NCBI RefSeq assembly: GCF_004136015.1
Contig: NZ_CP024866.1
Location: 1,781,373-1,845,372 of the forward strand
Source of the DNA: Pseudomonas sp. ACM7
Lineage (GTDB): Bacteria; Pseudomonadota; Gammaproteobacteria; Pseudomonadales; Pseudomonadaceae
DNA length: 64,000 nt
Direction of reading: 5' to 3'
A program made the translations under genes and the position numbers. The notes beneath the pieces are model-generated. The model was not told the DNA's origin. It searched no databases and was given only the letters and a program-made list of their open reading frames with translations. Shown one piece after another: positions 29,885 to 38,675 of this stretch; position 1 is the first letter of the stretch; every line of letters starts with the position of its first letter.

Positions 29885-31341
29885 GCACCAAAGTGACTAT
29901 CAACCGCCTGGCCACCGGCGTGCCAGGACTGGACGAGGTGCTGGGCGGAGGATTGCCGGAGTTTTCGTTCAACCTGATCGCAGGTCCGCCTGGCTGTGGC
30001 AAAACCACCCTGGCGCATCAGATGATGTTCGCCCTGGCGACGCCCGAGCGCCCGGCGCTGTTTTTTACGGTGCTGGGCGAGCCGCCGCTGAAGATGCTGC
30101 GTTACCAGCAGCAATTCGACTTTTTCGACAGCGAAGCGATCAACCAGTCGATCCGCTACGTCAACCTGGCTGACGACACCCTGGCCGGGAATCTGGACGA
30201 AGTGCTGCGACGTATCGTCAGCGAGGTGGAGGCTCACTCCCCGTCACTGGTATTCGTCGACTCGTTCCGTTCGGTGGTCCTGGCGAGCCAGACCCAGGAC
30301 AACCCCAACAACAACCTGCCGCAGTTCGTTCAGCAACTGGGCATGTTGATGACCACCTGGCAGGCCACGACCTTCCTGATTGGCGAATACTTCACCGAAA
30401 CCGACACCAACCCGATCTTCACCGTGGCCGATGGCTTGATCTGGCTGCGCCAGAGCGTTCAGCGCAATTCCATGGTGCGCAAGATGGAAATCATGAAGAT
30501 GCGCGGCCAGCCGACGCTGCCAGGGCTGCACACCTTCCGTATCGCGACGTCGGGGATCAAGGTCTTTGCGCCTGCGGCCCTAAAACCGGTTGAAGCACCG
30601 CTGGAGTTCCCCATCAAGCGCCTGAAAATGGGCGTGCCACAGCTCGACGAGATGCTGGGCGGTGGCCTGCCCCGTGGTTATTCCTTGCTGGTGGCCGGGC
30701 CATCAGGCTCGGGCAAAAGCATTCTGGCGTCCACCTTCCTGGCCGAAGGCGCGCGTAATGGCGAAACCGGTGTGATCGCGGTGTTTGAACAACGGCCTAA
30801 TCACTCCCAGAACGCCACCCTAACGGGCCTGATCCAGAGCGGACAGGTCGGTCTGGTGGACAGCCGGGCCCCGGACCTGTCCATCGACGAGATCGTGCAA
30901 TTGCTGCTCAGCGAGATCAGCCGGCTGAAAGCCACCCGTGTGGTGATCGATTCATTGTCGGGTTTCGAACTGGCGCTGGCGCCGACCTTCCGCGAAGACT
31001 TTCGCGAGTCGCTGTCGCGCATGGTCACTGCGTTGACGAGCGCCGGGGTCAGCGTGTTGATGACCTCAGAGCTGGAAGACCGCTACACCGACCTGCGTTT
31101 CAGCCCTTACGGCACGGCATTTCTCACCGACGCCATCATCGTTCAGCGCTACATTGAAGTGCAGAGCCGTTTGCTGCGCATCATGGCCGTGGTCAAGGTG
31201 CGGGCCAGCGCTCACTCCGATGAGTTACGCCAGTACCACATCGACAATAACGGTTTACAGATCGGCGAGATGTTGCCAGACCAGGAAGGCTTACTCGGCG
31301 GCCGACCTACCCGGCAGCGTTTGGGCAAAGACGACGGATGA
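29881..31341 (+). CDS. KaiC-like double-RecA-domain ATPase
   Basis: A 486-aa protein with two RecA-like KaiC domains. Walker A sequences are AGPPGCGKTT (about 34-43) and AGPSGSGKS (about 272-280). Walker B-like strands follow (LVFVDSFRS; VVIDSLSG). Each domain opens with the KaiC hallmark of a Gly-rich loop (LDEVLGGGLP, LDEMLGGGLP). This is the KaiC-like family outside cyanobacteria, whose members act in stress or signalling and are often beside histidine kinases, as here. The catalytic Glu pair is partly altered (FTVLGEP; FEQRPN). It overlaps the gene before and lies 9 bp from the kinase. Confidence 0.9.
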   Translation: MSTKVTINRLATGVPGLDEVLGGGLPEFSFNLIAGPPGCGKTTLAHQMMFALATPERPALFFTVLGEPPLKMLRYQQQFDFFDSEAINQSIRYVNLADDTLAGNLDEVLRRIVSEVEAHSPSLVFVDSFRSVVLASQTQDNPNNNLPQFVQQLGMLMTTWQATTFLIGEYFTETDTNPIFTVADGLIWLRQSVQRNSMVRKMEIMKMRGQPTLPGLHTFRIATSGIKVFAPAALKPVEAPLEFPIKRLKMGVPQLDEMLGGGLPRGYSLLVAGPSGSGKSILASTFLAEGARNGETGVIAVFEQRPNHSQNATLTGLIQSGQVGLVDSRAPDLSIDEIVQLLLSEISRLKATRVVIDSLSGFELALAPTFREDFRESLSRMVTALTSAGVSVLMTSELEDRYTDLRFSPYGTAFLTDAIIVQRYIEVQSRLLRIMAVVKVRASAHSDELRQYHIDNNGLQIGEMLPDQEGLLGGRPTRQRLGKDDG

Positions 31342-31350
31342 GCAAAAACC

Positions 31351-32373
31351 ATGAGTGAGGCCAATGGCAAGAACGAGCAAGCGATGGCCACTGCCGCTCG
31401 CGAACTGTTCCTGCTCGGCCAGAAAACTGTTGAGGCACGGGCAGTGCTGGCGGCGCTGCAAAAAGAGCTGAGCGACGCCAACACCCGGCTGGTCGATAGC
31501 CAGCAGGTCGAGCAACTGATCGAGGCCAATCAGCAATTGGTGCTGGCGATTTTGCTGGCGCAGTCCGATGCAGAAACACCAAAACGCACGCACGAAGAAC
31601 AACGACTGTTCCTGGAGATGCGTGAAGCCAACGCGCAATTGGTGATCGCGGCCCTCAGCGCGCAAGACCTGCAAGCCACGGCCGAACACACGCTGGAACA
31701 ACAACGCAACATCCTCACCCTGGTGGCCCACGAACTGCGCAACCCGCTGACGCCCATCAGCATGATCGCCGGACGTCTGGTGCGCGTGCCCAGTGAGGAA
31801 CTGCCGCGCATGCAGGCGTTGATCGAAAGCCAGGTGCAGCACATGTCGCGGCTGGTGGACGATTTGCTCGACGTCTCCCGCGCCAGCACCGGCAAGCTGC
31901 GCCTCGATTGCGAAATCGTGGATATGGTGCAGATCATCCATCAGGCCATCGACGTTTGTAGCCCGGTGATGACGGCTCACCATTTGCACTTCACCGCTGA
32001 ACTGCCCGAGTGCGCGTTGGCGGTGAATGGTGACCCGGTGCGCCTCACGCAGATTCTCGGCAACCTGCTGGGCAACGCGGCCAAATACACACCGGCGCAC
32101 GGCAATGTCACGCTGTCGGTGACCGCTGAAGCCGACGTGCTGCAGATGAGCATTTGCGATGACGGCATCGGTATTTCCGCCAAAGCGCTGCCCTTTATCT
32201 TCGAGCCCTTTGTCCAGGACGTTCACGCGGTCGGTTTCAATGGCGAGGGCCTCGGCATTGGCCTGACGGTGGTGCGCGAGCTGGTAGAAGCCCATGGCGG
32301 CACCGTGATCGGCATGAGTGACGGTGACAGCAAAGGCAGCACCTTCATCGTGACATTGCCGCTGGCGATTTGA
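31351..32373 (+). CDS. soluble histidine kinase of the KaiC-like operon
   Basis: A 340-aa kinase without membrane segments. Residues 1-120 form a long helical, Gln/Glu-rich coiled coil. The H-box HELRNPLTP has the phosphorylatable His at 127. N-box (LLGNAAKY), G1 (DDGIGI), F (FIFEPFVQ) and G2 (GEGLGIGL) boxes of the HATPase follow. No receiver or sensor domain is present. It starts nine bases after the KaiC-like gene and likely takes its input from that protein. No response regulator is encoded nearby. Confidence 0.9.
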   Translation: MSEANGKNEQAMATAARELFLLGQKTVEARAVLAALQKELSDANTRLVDSQQVEQLIEANQQLVLAILLAQSDAETPKRTHEEQRLFLEMREANAQLVIAALSAQDLQATAEHTLEQQRNILTLVAHELRNPLTPISMIAGRLVRVPSEELPRMQALIESQVQHMSRLVDDLLDVSRASTGKLRLDCEIVDMVQIIHQAIDVCSPVMTAHHLHFTAELPECALAVNGDPVRLTQILGNLLGNAAKYTPAHGNVTLSVTAEADVLQMSICDDGIGISAKALPFIFEPFVQDVHAVGFNGEGLGIGLTVVRELVEAHGGTVIGMSDGDSKGSTFIVTLPLAI

Positions 32374-32430
32374 GTTTTCCCGCTGGCCACGCAATGCTTG
32401 CGCGACGATCCCCGTGAACCGGAGCGCCCT

Positions 32431-32997
32431 ATGCCGCTGTTGTCCCTGCCCTGTAAACGCTTGACGCTAGTGGTGCTCGCCCCTGAACAGGCGGCGCTGG
32501 AAAGCGACTTCTACCGGCGCAACCAGAGGCATCTCGCCCGGTGGTCACCGATTCGTCCCGCCGATTACCACAGCCCTGAACGCATCCGCCCGCGCCTTGA
32601 GGTGCAAGCCAGTGCTTTCCAGGCCGGTCTGGCGGTGCATTTCGCGCTCCTGGATCCGGACAACGGCCAGATGATCGGCGCCTGCAACTTCAGCGGCATC
32701 ACTCGCGGGGCGTTTCAGGCCTGCTATCTCGGTTACCACATCGACGAATCTCATCAGGGCCGCGGCTTGATGCAGGAAGCACTGGAAGCGGGAATCGGCT
32801 ACATGTTCGATGAGCAGAAGCTGCACCGGATCATGGCCAATTACATCCCTGGCAATGAACGCAGTGCGCGGCTGCTGCAGCGCCTGGGATTTGAACGTGA
32901 GGGCTATGCCAAGGCCTACCTGAGTATCGCCGGGCGCTGGCAGGATCATGTGCTGACAGCGTTGATCAACCCGGCGCCGAATGCCGGGTACCGCTAA
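32431..32997 (+). CDS. GNAT-family N-acetyltransferase, RimJ-like
   Basis: A 188-aa GNAT acetyltransferase of the RimJ/RimL group, which acetylates N-terminal Ala of ribosomal protein S5 in the prototype. Seen: the acetyl-CoA loop region (YHIDESHQGRGLMQEAL, with Q-x-x-G-x-G/A-type turn) and the family C-terminal N-x-x-S-A-R-L-L-Q-R-L-G-F block (NERSARLLQRLGF). ATG 32431 is preceded by GGAG. Substrate not determined. Confidence 0.88.
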   Translation: MPLLSLPCKRLTLVVLAPEQAALESDFYRRNQRHLARWSPIRPADYHSPERIRPRLEVQASAFQAGLAVHFALLDPDNGQMIGACNFSGITRGAFQACYLGYHIDESHQGRGLMQEALEAGIGYMFDEQKLHRIMANYIPGNERSARLLQRLGFEREGYAKAYLSIAGRWQDHVLTALINPAPNAGYR

Positions 32998-33009
32998 GCG
33001 CTCATCGTG

Positions 33010-34062
33010 TTATTGCACGACCACCTTTTGCGCAACGTCGGGCAACAGGCAGCCTTTGGCCATCCACTGACAATCCCGGTCCCAACGATAACCGGTTTCC
33101 AGGTTGCCTCGATCGTCATAGTAGGTCAGCCGCAATTGGCTGGGATTCAAATCAAGTTTGGCAAAACCGGCATGTGCGGTGGCAAACGAGGTGTCCTGCG
33201 ATCCGGCGCCAACGGCGTAGAGTTTCTGGCCCCCGGCCCCGGAAACCACCCAGGCTGGCTCGGCCGCGCGTAGCAGCAGTTGCTGATTGTGGTCGTGCCC
33301 GGCCAGGAACATGTCGACCTTGTTGCGTTCCAGTGCGGGCAACAACAGGTTGACCAGTTCACCGTCTTCACCATGCTGGCCATGATTGCGGACCGGGTGA
33401 TGGGCCGCCGCGATGCGCCATACAGGTGCCGGTCCCGGTTGCTGGAAGGCCTGGTCAAGCATGTCGATCTGACGCTGAAAGGATTCCCGTGGCGCCGAGG
33501 TGTCGAGGAACACCATTCGCACCAACGGTCGACCATCGACGCTGCCGAAATCCTTGACGTAGAAGTTGCTCGACATCTGCCAGCGACCCGAGCCCTTGCG
33601 CTGCCGGCCATATTCGAGTTCGACCTTTTGCGACTTGGGGTAATCGTGATTGCCCAGCACGGCGTAGAACGGCACATGACTCAGCCACTGGCCCCAATAG
33701 ACGCGCTCGAATTTCATTTGCCAGCCGAGGTCGTGGGTACTGGTCAGCGGTTTGCCATAGAAGTTGTCGCCCAACAACACGACCATGTCCAGCCGCCCGT
33801 CTCTGGCCGCGACTCGCTCCATGGCCTGCCCCACTCGCCACTGTTGCAGATCGCCGCTGCCCTGGTCGCCCAAGGCAATCATCGACACGGCGGAAGGATC
33901 CAGACCGCTCAACGGAACAAACGGCGCCGGCGGTGTAAACATCCAGTACCCGACCATCGCTGCGCCAATCAGTAGGATGACCGCGATGATGCTTAACCTG
34001 CGAACAGCTTTTCCGGGGACAAAACGTTTTGCAGCGGGTGATGAAATTGGGGGGCGTTTCAA
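33010..34062 (-). CDS. membrane-anchored metallophosphoesterase, purple acid phosphatase-like
   Basis: A 350-aa protein with one N-terminal membrane segment (about residues 23-42), the rest periplasmic. All metallophosphatase motifs are present: GDQG near 66, LGDNFYG near 98, GNHDYP near 137, AHHPVRNHGQHGED (about 220-233) and GHDHN near 257. The order and spacing match tartrate-resistant/purple acid phosphatases. Substrate is likely a phosphomonoester in the periplasm. It stands alone; the fact that it carries an anchor rather than a cleaved signal is inferred from the long basic N-terminus. Confidence 0.85.
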   Translation of the reverse strand: MKRPPISSPAAKRFVPGKAVRRLSIIAVILLIGAAMVGYWMFTPPAPFVPLSGLDPSAVSMIALGDQGSGDLQQWRVGQAMERVAARDGRLDMVVLLGDNFYGKPLTSTHDLGWQMKFERVYWGQWLSHVPFYAVLGNHDYPKSQKVELEYGRQRKGSGRWQMSSNFYVKDFGSVDGRPLVRMVFLDTSAPRESFQRQIDMLDQAFQQPGPAPVWRIAAAHHPVRNHGQHGEDGELVNLLLPALERNKVDMFLAGHDHNQQLLLRAAEPAWVVSGAGGQKLYAVGAGSQDTSFATAHAGFAKLDLNPSQLRLTYYDDRGNLETGYRWDRDCQWMAKGCLLPDVAQKVVVQ

Positions 34063-34193
34063 TCAAGGACTCACTTGGCATGGCCAGCCAGGCATTAAGG
34101 GAAAGCAAGGGTTGCTATTAATAGATCACACCAGTTGTTCACACTTTGTTAAGAATTCGCCCCGTATACCGTTTTTTAGCCCGTTGTTTTTCA

Positions 34194-34222
34194 GTAGGAG
34201 TGAGCCTGCTCGCGAAGGCAAT
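34194..34222. repeat. degenerate REP element
   Basis: GTAGGAGTGAGCCTGCTCGC plus GAAGGCAAT, a variant of the GTGGGAGCGAGCTTGCTCGC unit. Confidence 0.6.
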
Positions 34223-34254
34223 CTCCTGACTTCCCCCCACAAGACGGACAACAA

Positions 34255-34290
34255 AAAACCCGCCACTCTCTTCAGGGTTGGCGGGTTTTG
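34255..34290. terminator. bidirectional hairpin terminator
   Basis: AAAACCCGCCA (34255-34265) pairs with TGGCGGGTTTT (34279-34289). A-run on one side and T-run on the other; it can serve the leftward PAP2 gene. Confidence 0.8.
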
Positions 34291-34308
34291 TCGTTCAAGT
34301 CTTTTGAA

Positions 34309-35142
34309 TCAGCTAGCCGTCTGAGGTTGTGCAACGCTTTCAGGCCGCTCATGCGCTTGCAGCACCGGTTGCTCCAGCCGCGCTCGCCCATAGAACGCCA
34401 GCGCTGTCAGCAAACACGCCAGCCATACGAAGATCCCGGCCCAGAAGGTGTGGGACATGTAGTGCCAGCCTTGCACAACCCGCGTCGTGCCGTAGACAAA
34501 ACCGAGCAGCAGCGAGCCGTACATGATCGCTTTGGAATAGCGCCAGCGGTAGCGGCGCGCCACAAAGTACAGCGCGAGCATGGTGAAACCACCCGAGGCG
34601 TGCCCGCCCGGCCAGCAGCGACCCTTGCCGGCAACTTTCAGCAGATCGAAATTCTGATACCACTCCTTATGCTCGATTTTCCCCGCGTACTGGGTCGTTT
34701 CGATCGGGCAGTACACGCTGGTGTGGCCCTTGAGGTAGTGGATCACACCGGTGCAGATGGAGAACGCGAACACCACGTAGAGGAAGTCCCGACGGTGCTT
34801 GCTGGCGAACCGAAGCACCGGCGCGACTTTGATTTTTTCCAGGAATGCGATGATTTTCGAATGCTTTTCGGCCTTCAAACGCGGCCAGAGAAACGACAGC
34901 AAGGCGCCGACGATCGCTAACTCTCCGGTCCAGTTCGGGATGATCCGCGCCCATTTATGGGTGATCTTTTCGAACAGTTGGATATGATCCAGCGGAAACG
35001 TCTGCGTGACCGGGTCATAAAAAAGATCATTGAAAGCAATATCGATTTTGGTCAGGTCGAACAGCAGGAAAACCACGACCGCACAGGCCAGCGGAATGCC
35101 GAAGTTCACCCAGTAAAAGCGGTAGCGGGAAGAAGTCAACAT
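34309..35142 (-). CDS. PAP2-family membrane phosphatase
   Basis: A 277-aa phosphatase with about six membrane helices. PAP2 motifs: the KGHTSVYCP area (motif-1-like), CWPGGHASGGF with the catalytic His, and TRVVQGWHYMSHTFW (motif 3 with the second His). Such enzymes dephosphorylate lipid phosphates such as phosphatidic acid, undecaprenyl-PP or lipid A. ATG 35142 was chosen because AGGAAA lies before it. The upstream histidine phosphatase ends 26 bp away on the same strand, so the pair may be an operon acting on cell-envelope phosphates. Confidence 0.85.
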   Translation of the reverse strand: MLTSSRYRFYWVNFGIPLACAVVVFLLFDLTKIDIAFNDLFYDPVTQTFPLDHIQLFEKITHKWARIIPNWTGELAIVGALLSFLWPRLKAEKHSKIIAFLEKIKVAPVLRFASKHRRDFLYVVFAFSICTGVIHYLKGHTSVYCPIETTQYAGKIEHKEWYQNFDLLKVAGKGRCWPGGHASGGFTMLALYFVARRYRWRYSKAIMYGSLLLGFVYGTTRVVQGWHYMSHTFWAGIFVWLACLLTALAFYGRARLEQPVLQAHERPESVAQPQTAS

Positions 35143-35168
35143 CGTGTTTCCTGATCCAGAAAGTGAAT

Positions 35169-35861
35169 TCATTCGGCGGTCACCGAGTGCCAATCCGAGG
35201 CTTCGATGACACCGAGCATCCGGGGCGCCTGAGGCGTTTCGGCCGAGATAAACAAAGAAGCACCGTAGCCAAGGGTAGCGCTCGGCAATTTGAGGTCTTT
35301 CTCAAGTTGTGACATGCATTCGCTGTGGGTCACCAGAATCAGGTTTCGCCCGGCCACCTTGTGCGCCAGAGCGTCGCGCAGCATGGTGCCCTTGCAATTG
35401 ATCAACCATTCTTCACCGACACTGACCTTGTTGAACATGTAGCCAGCGGTCTGCGCTGTACGGAGGACGGGGCTGTTGTAGATGTCGGCCTTGTTCAGCC
35501 CCAGTTGTCCGAACTGCGCACCGACACCCACCGCGACACTGCGAGAGCGTTCGGTAATGCCATCGTTACCGTTCAGACAGGCGGCGCTGGAGTGATCGCA
35601 GCGTTCAACGTGACGCACCAGCACGATCACGTTGCCCTTGGCCCAATCGGCCTTCAACGCCCGGGCGCCGGCCACATTACCGTGGGCCAGGTCCGGTACA
35701 GCGGCAGGATGCAACAGCCAGACCGTCAGCGCAATCACCAACAGCGCCGAGGTGAGCACGACAGCCGCATTGCGATAGCGGGCCAAACGGCTCAGATCAA
35801 TCGAGCGTTTTACCCCGAATAGACTCAGTCTCAATACCACATCAAACCGCCTCGCCGGCAC
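35169..35861 (-). CDS. membrane-anchored histidine phosphatase, Ais/PmrG-like
   Basis: A 230-aa protein with one N-terminal membrane segment (about 30-50) and a histidine phosphatase domain in the periplasm. The phosphoacceptor motif is VRHVERCDH (about 81-89), with later ILVTHSECM carrying the second His. Ais-type members remove phosphates from LPS heptose. GTG 35861 was taken, but the true start may be a later codon (GTG near 35843 or a Val/Leu start before the TM). Followed by the PAP2 gene. Confidence 0.75.
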   Translation of the reverse strand: MPARRFDVVLRLSLFGVKRSIDLSRLARYRNAAVVLTSALLVIALTVWLLHPAAVPDLAHGNVAGARALKADWAKGNVIVLVRHVERCDHSSAACLNGNDGITERSRSVAVGVGAQFGQLGLNKADIYNSPVLRTAQTAGYMFNKVSVGEEWLINCKGTMLRDALAHKVAGRNLILVTHSECMSQLEKDLKLPSATLGYGASLFISAETPQAPRMLGVIEASDWHSVTAE

Positions 35862-36101
35862 GCATCACTTTCATTCGGTGCGGCGAGAGTAAAGAGGCTG
35901 GCGTCGGCAGTCGGTGAAACGTATGTGAAAAAAAGCTTAAGACCTGCACAAAAGCCTTGTTACACATCGGTCCTACAAAAACCATTCAGCTCTCGCAATA
36001 GCTGCCGATACAGTCCTGCTACACACCTTGCTGGCTACCAAAAACAACAATCTTCCAGCCAACCGACGATCTAGAAGCACAACGTTCCTGGAGGACTTTT
36101 G

Positions 36102-38021
36102 ATGAATAGCTGGTTCGGCAATATCAGCGTGAACATGAAGCTGGGCTTGGGGTTCGGCCTGGTCCTGGCCCTGACCTGCGTCCTCGCCCTGACCGGCTGG
36201 ACGAGCCTGGGCGGATTGATTGACCGCAGCAACTGGATGAGCGACATCACCCAGCTCAATGCCGGCCTGACCAAGCTGCGTGTGGTTCGCCTGCAATACA
36301 TGCTGACCAACGGCGACGAAACCGCCGCACAGAACGTCCAGACCACGCTCGAGGCGTTCTCCGCTCAGCAACAAGCGCTGCTGGTGAAATTCAAGAGCCC
36401 GGAAAACCTCAAGCTGCTCAAAGAGCAAGGCGCCGTCATCGACGCCTACAAGACGTCCCTGAACAAAATGCGCAGCGCCTACCGCACCGGTAATAGCGCG
36501 CGCGACGCCATGGGCGCCAATGCCGACACCGCGAACACGCTGATCAACGCCATCAACACCCGCGTGCAGCAAATGCCTCTGAGCGACCAGCGCTTCGAAC
36601 AATTCCAGGCCATCACGGCGGCCAAGGAAGCCTTCTTGCTGGCCCGCTACGAAGTGCGCGGCTACACCGCGACCACCAACGCCGAGACCGAGCAAAAAGC
36701 CGTCGGCCAACTGGACGTGGCAATCGCCAGCCTGAAACCCCTCAACGTGCATTTCGCCGACACCCAGCAAGATGCCCTGCGTCAGCTGGAAACCGCACTG
36801 ACCAACTACCGCAGCGCCTTGCAGGCTTATAAAGCGGCCAACACCGATGCGGTGCAGGCACGCAAGGAAATGACCGACCAGGGCGCCGCCATCGTGACCC
36901 TGAGTGATGAGCTGTATCAGATCCAACTCGACCGCCGTGACGTCGAAAGCGCCCAGGCTCGCACACTACAGCTGATCAGCACCTTGCTGGCGTTGCTGGT
37001 GGGCATCATTGCTGCCGTGATCATCACCCGTCAGATTACCGGCCCGCTGCGCGACACCTTGGCCGTGGTTGAACGCATTGCCAGCGGCGATCTGTCCCAG
37101 GACGTCAAAGTGACTCGCCGCGACGAACTCGGCGTGTTGCAACAAGGCATCGCTCGCATGGGCGTGACCCTGCGTGACTTGATCAGCGGCATCCGCGACG
37201 GCGTCACCCAGATCGCCAGCGCTGCGGAAGAGCTATCCGCCGTGACCGAGCAAACCAGCGCCGGCGTAAACAGCCAAAAGATCGAAACCGATCAGGTGGC
37301 CACCGCCATGCACGAGATGACGGCCACCGTGCAGGAAGTCGCACGCAACGCCGAACAAGCCTCCCAGGCTGCGGCCGCTGCTGATGGCGAAGCCCGTGAA
37401 GGCGACAAGGTGGTGAACGAAGCCATCGCCCAGATCGAACGCCTGGCCACTGAAGTGGCGCGCTCCACCGAAGCCATGAGCGTGCTGCAACAGGAAAGCG
37501 ACAAGATCGGCAGCGTCATGGACGTGATCAAGGCGGTAGCCGAACAGACCAACCTGCTGGCGCTCAACGCCGCCATCGAAGCGGCCCGTGCCGGTGAAGC
37601 CGGTCGTGGTTTTGCCGTGGTGGCCGACGAAGTCCGTGGCCTGGCTCAGCGCACGCAGAAATCCACCGAAGAAATCGAAGGCCTGGTGGCCGGTCTACAG
37701 AACGGCACACAACAAGTGTCCGCCGTGATGAACAACAGCCGCGCCCTGACCGACAGCAGCGTCGCGCTGACTCGCAAGGCTGGCGTGTCACTGGAAAACA
37801 TCACCCGCACGGTATCCAACATCCAGTCGATGAACCAGCAGATTGCGGCAGCCGCCGAGCAGCAAAGCGCCGTGGCCGAAGAGATCAGCCGCAGCATCAT
37901 CAACGTGCGCGACGTGTCCGAACAGACCGCCGCCGCCAGCGATGAAACCGCTGCGTCCAGTGTTGAACTGGCGCGGTTGGGCAATCAGTTGCAGATGATG
38001 GTGAGTCACTTCCGGGTCTGA
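36102..38021 (+). CDS. methyl-accepting chemotaxis protein, McpS-like (HBM ligand domain)
   Basis: A 639-aa chemoreceptor. Short cytoplasmic start, TM1 at about 12-33, a long helical periplasmic domain to about 285 (HBM type), TM2 at about 288-311, HAMP to about 365, then the signalling domain with the hairpin tip [18 protein letters not shown]. Length and the start [11 protein letters not shown] are very close to the McpS receptor of P. putida, which senses TCA-cycle intermediates. Whether it senses the same ligands is inferred. GGAGGAC lies before the ATG. Alone, with its own promoter region upstream. Confidence 0.9.
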   Translation: MNSWFGNISVNMKLGLGFGLVLALTCVLALTGWTSLGGLIDRSNWMSDITQLNAGLTKLRVVRLQYMLTNGDETAAQNVQTTLEAFSAQQQALLVKFKSPENLKLLKEQGAVIDAYKTSLNKMRSAYRTGNSARDAMGANADTANTLINAINTRVQQMPLSDQRFEQFQAITAAKEAFLLARYEVRGYTATTNAETEQKAVGQLDVAIASLKPLNVHFADTQQDALRQLETALTNYRSALQAYKAANTDAVQARKEMTDQGAAIVTLSDELYQIQLDRRDVESAQARTLQLISTLLALLVGIIAAVIITRQITGPLRDTLAVVERIASGDLSQDVKVTRRDELGVLQQGIARMGVTLRDLISGIRDGVTQIASAAEELSAVTEQTSAGVNSQKIETDQVATAMHEMTATVQEVARNAEQASQAAAAADGEAREGDKVVNEAIAQIERLATEVARSTEAMSVLQQESDKIGSVMDVIKAVAEQTNLLALNAAIEAARAGEAGRGFAVVADEVRGLAQRTQKSTEEIEGLVAGLQNGTQQVSAVMNNSRALTDSSVALTRKAGVSLENITRTVSNIQSMNQQIAAAAEQQSAVAEEISRSIINVRDVSEQTAAASDETAASSVELARLGNQLQMMVSHFRV

Positions 38022-38050
38022 CATTCACTTTGCGGTGAATGAAAGAACCA

Positions 38051-38142
38051 ATCGCGAGCAAGCTCGCTCCCACATTTGATCGGCGTCGACCACTTAACCG
38101 TGGAACGACGCAAACCATTGTGGGAGCGAGCTTGCTCGCGAT
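38051..38142. repeat. REPIN (two inverted REP units)
   Basis: 24-base unit ending GCTCCCACA at 38051-38074, and its inverse at 38119-38142, 44 bp apart. Confidence 0.9.
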
Positions 38143-38186
38143 GGCTATCTAACAAACAAACGAGAGATTCGCTGTTAACCCCATTC

Positions 38187-38555
38187 TCAAACACTGATCG
38201 CATTGGTAAACACCAACCGATTCCCGAACGGATCACTGATCGTCATGTCCTGGCTTCCCCAGGGCATGGCCTGAATCTGCGGGTGAGCAAAGGGATACTC
38301 CTTGGCCAGCAACTGCTGCTGGAACACTTCCAACTCATCAGTCTCAATCCGCAGCGCCGAGCCCGGCGTGCTGTCACCGTGGTGCTCGGAGAGGTGCAGC
38401 ACACATTCGCCGCGAGAGACTTGCAGGTACAGCGGAAAACCGGGTTCAAAGCGATGCTGCCAGTCGATCTTGAAACCCAGGAAGTCGACGTAGAACTCCA
38501 CGGCCTTGATTTCATCGAAAATCCGCAGGATCGGGGTGGTTTTGCCGAAGCTCAT
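38187..38555 (-). CDS. VOC/glyoxalase-family protein
   Basis: A 122-aa protein of the glyoxalase/bleomycin-resistance (VOC) fold: ILRIFDEIKAVEFYVDFLGF start, HLSEH metal-binding segment in the middle and DPFGNRLVF end. This is the small single-domain form usual in antibiotic-resistance-like proteins. Alone. Substrate unknown. Confidence 0.85.
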   Translation of the reverse strand: MSFGKTTPILRIFDEIKAVEFYVDFLGFKIDWQHRFEPGFPLYLQVSRGECVLHLSEHHGDSTPGSALRIETDELEVFQQQLLAKEYPFAHPQIQAMPWGSQDMTISDPFGNRLVFTNAISV

Positions 38556-38675
38556 GGAGTTGCTCCCAGACTGATAAGGCCCAGAGTGTAGCTGGGCGAG
38601 ATGTCAGCGCTTCGGCTTGGCGATGGCTTTCTTTAGTCTCAATGTGCCATCACTGTGACGCAGCACTCGGAATGT

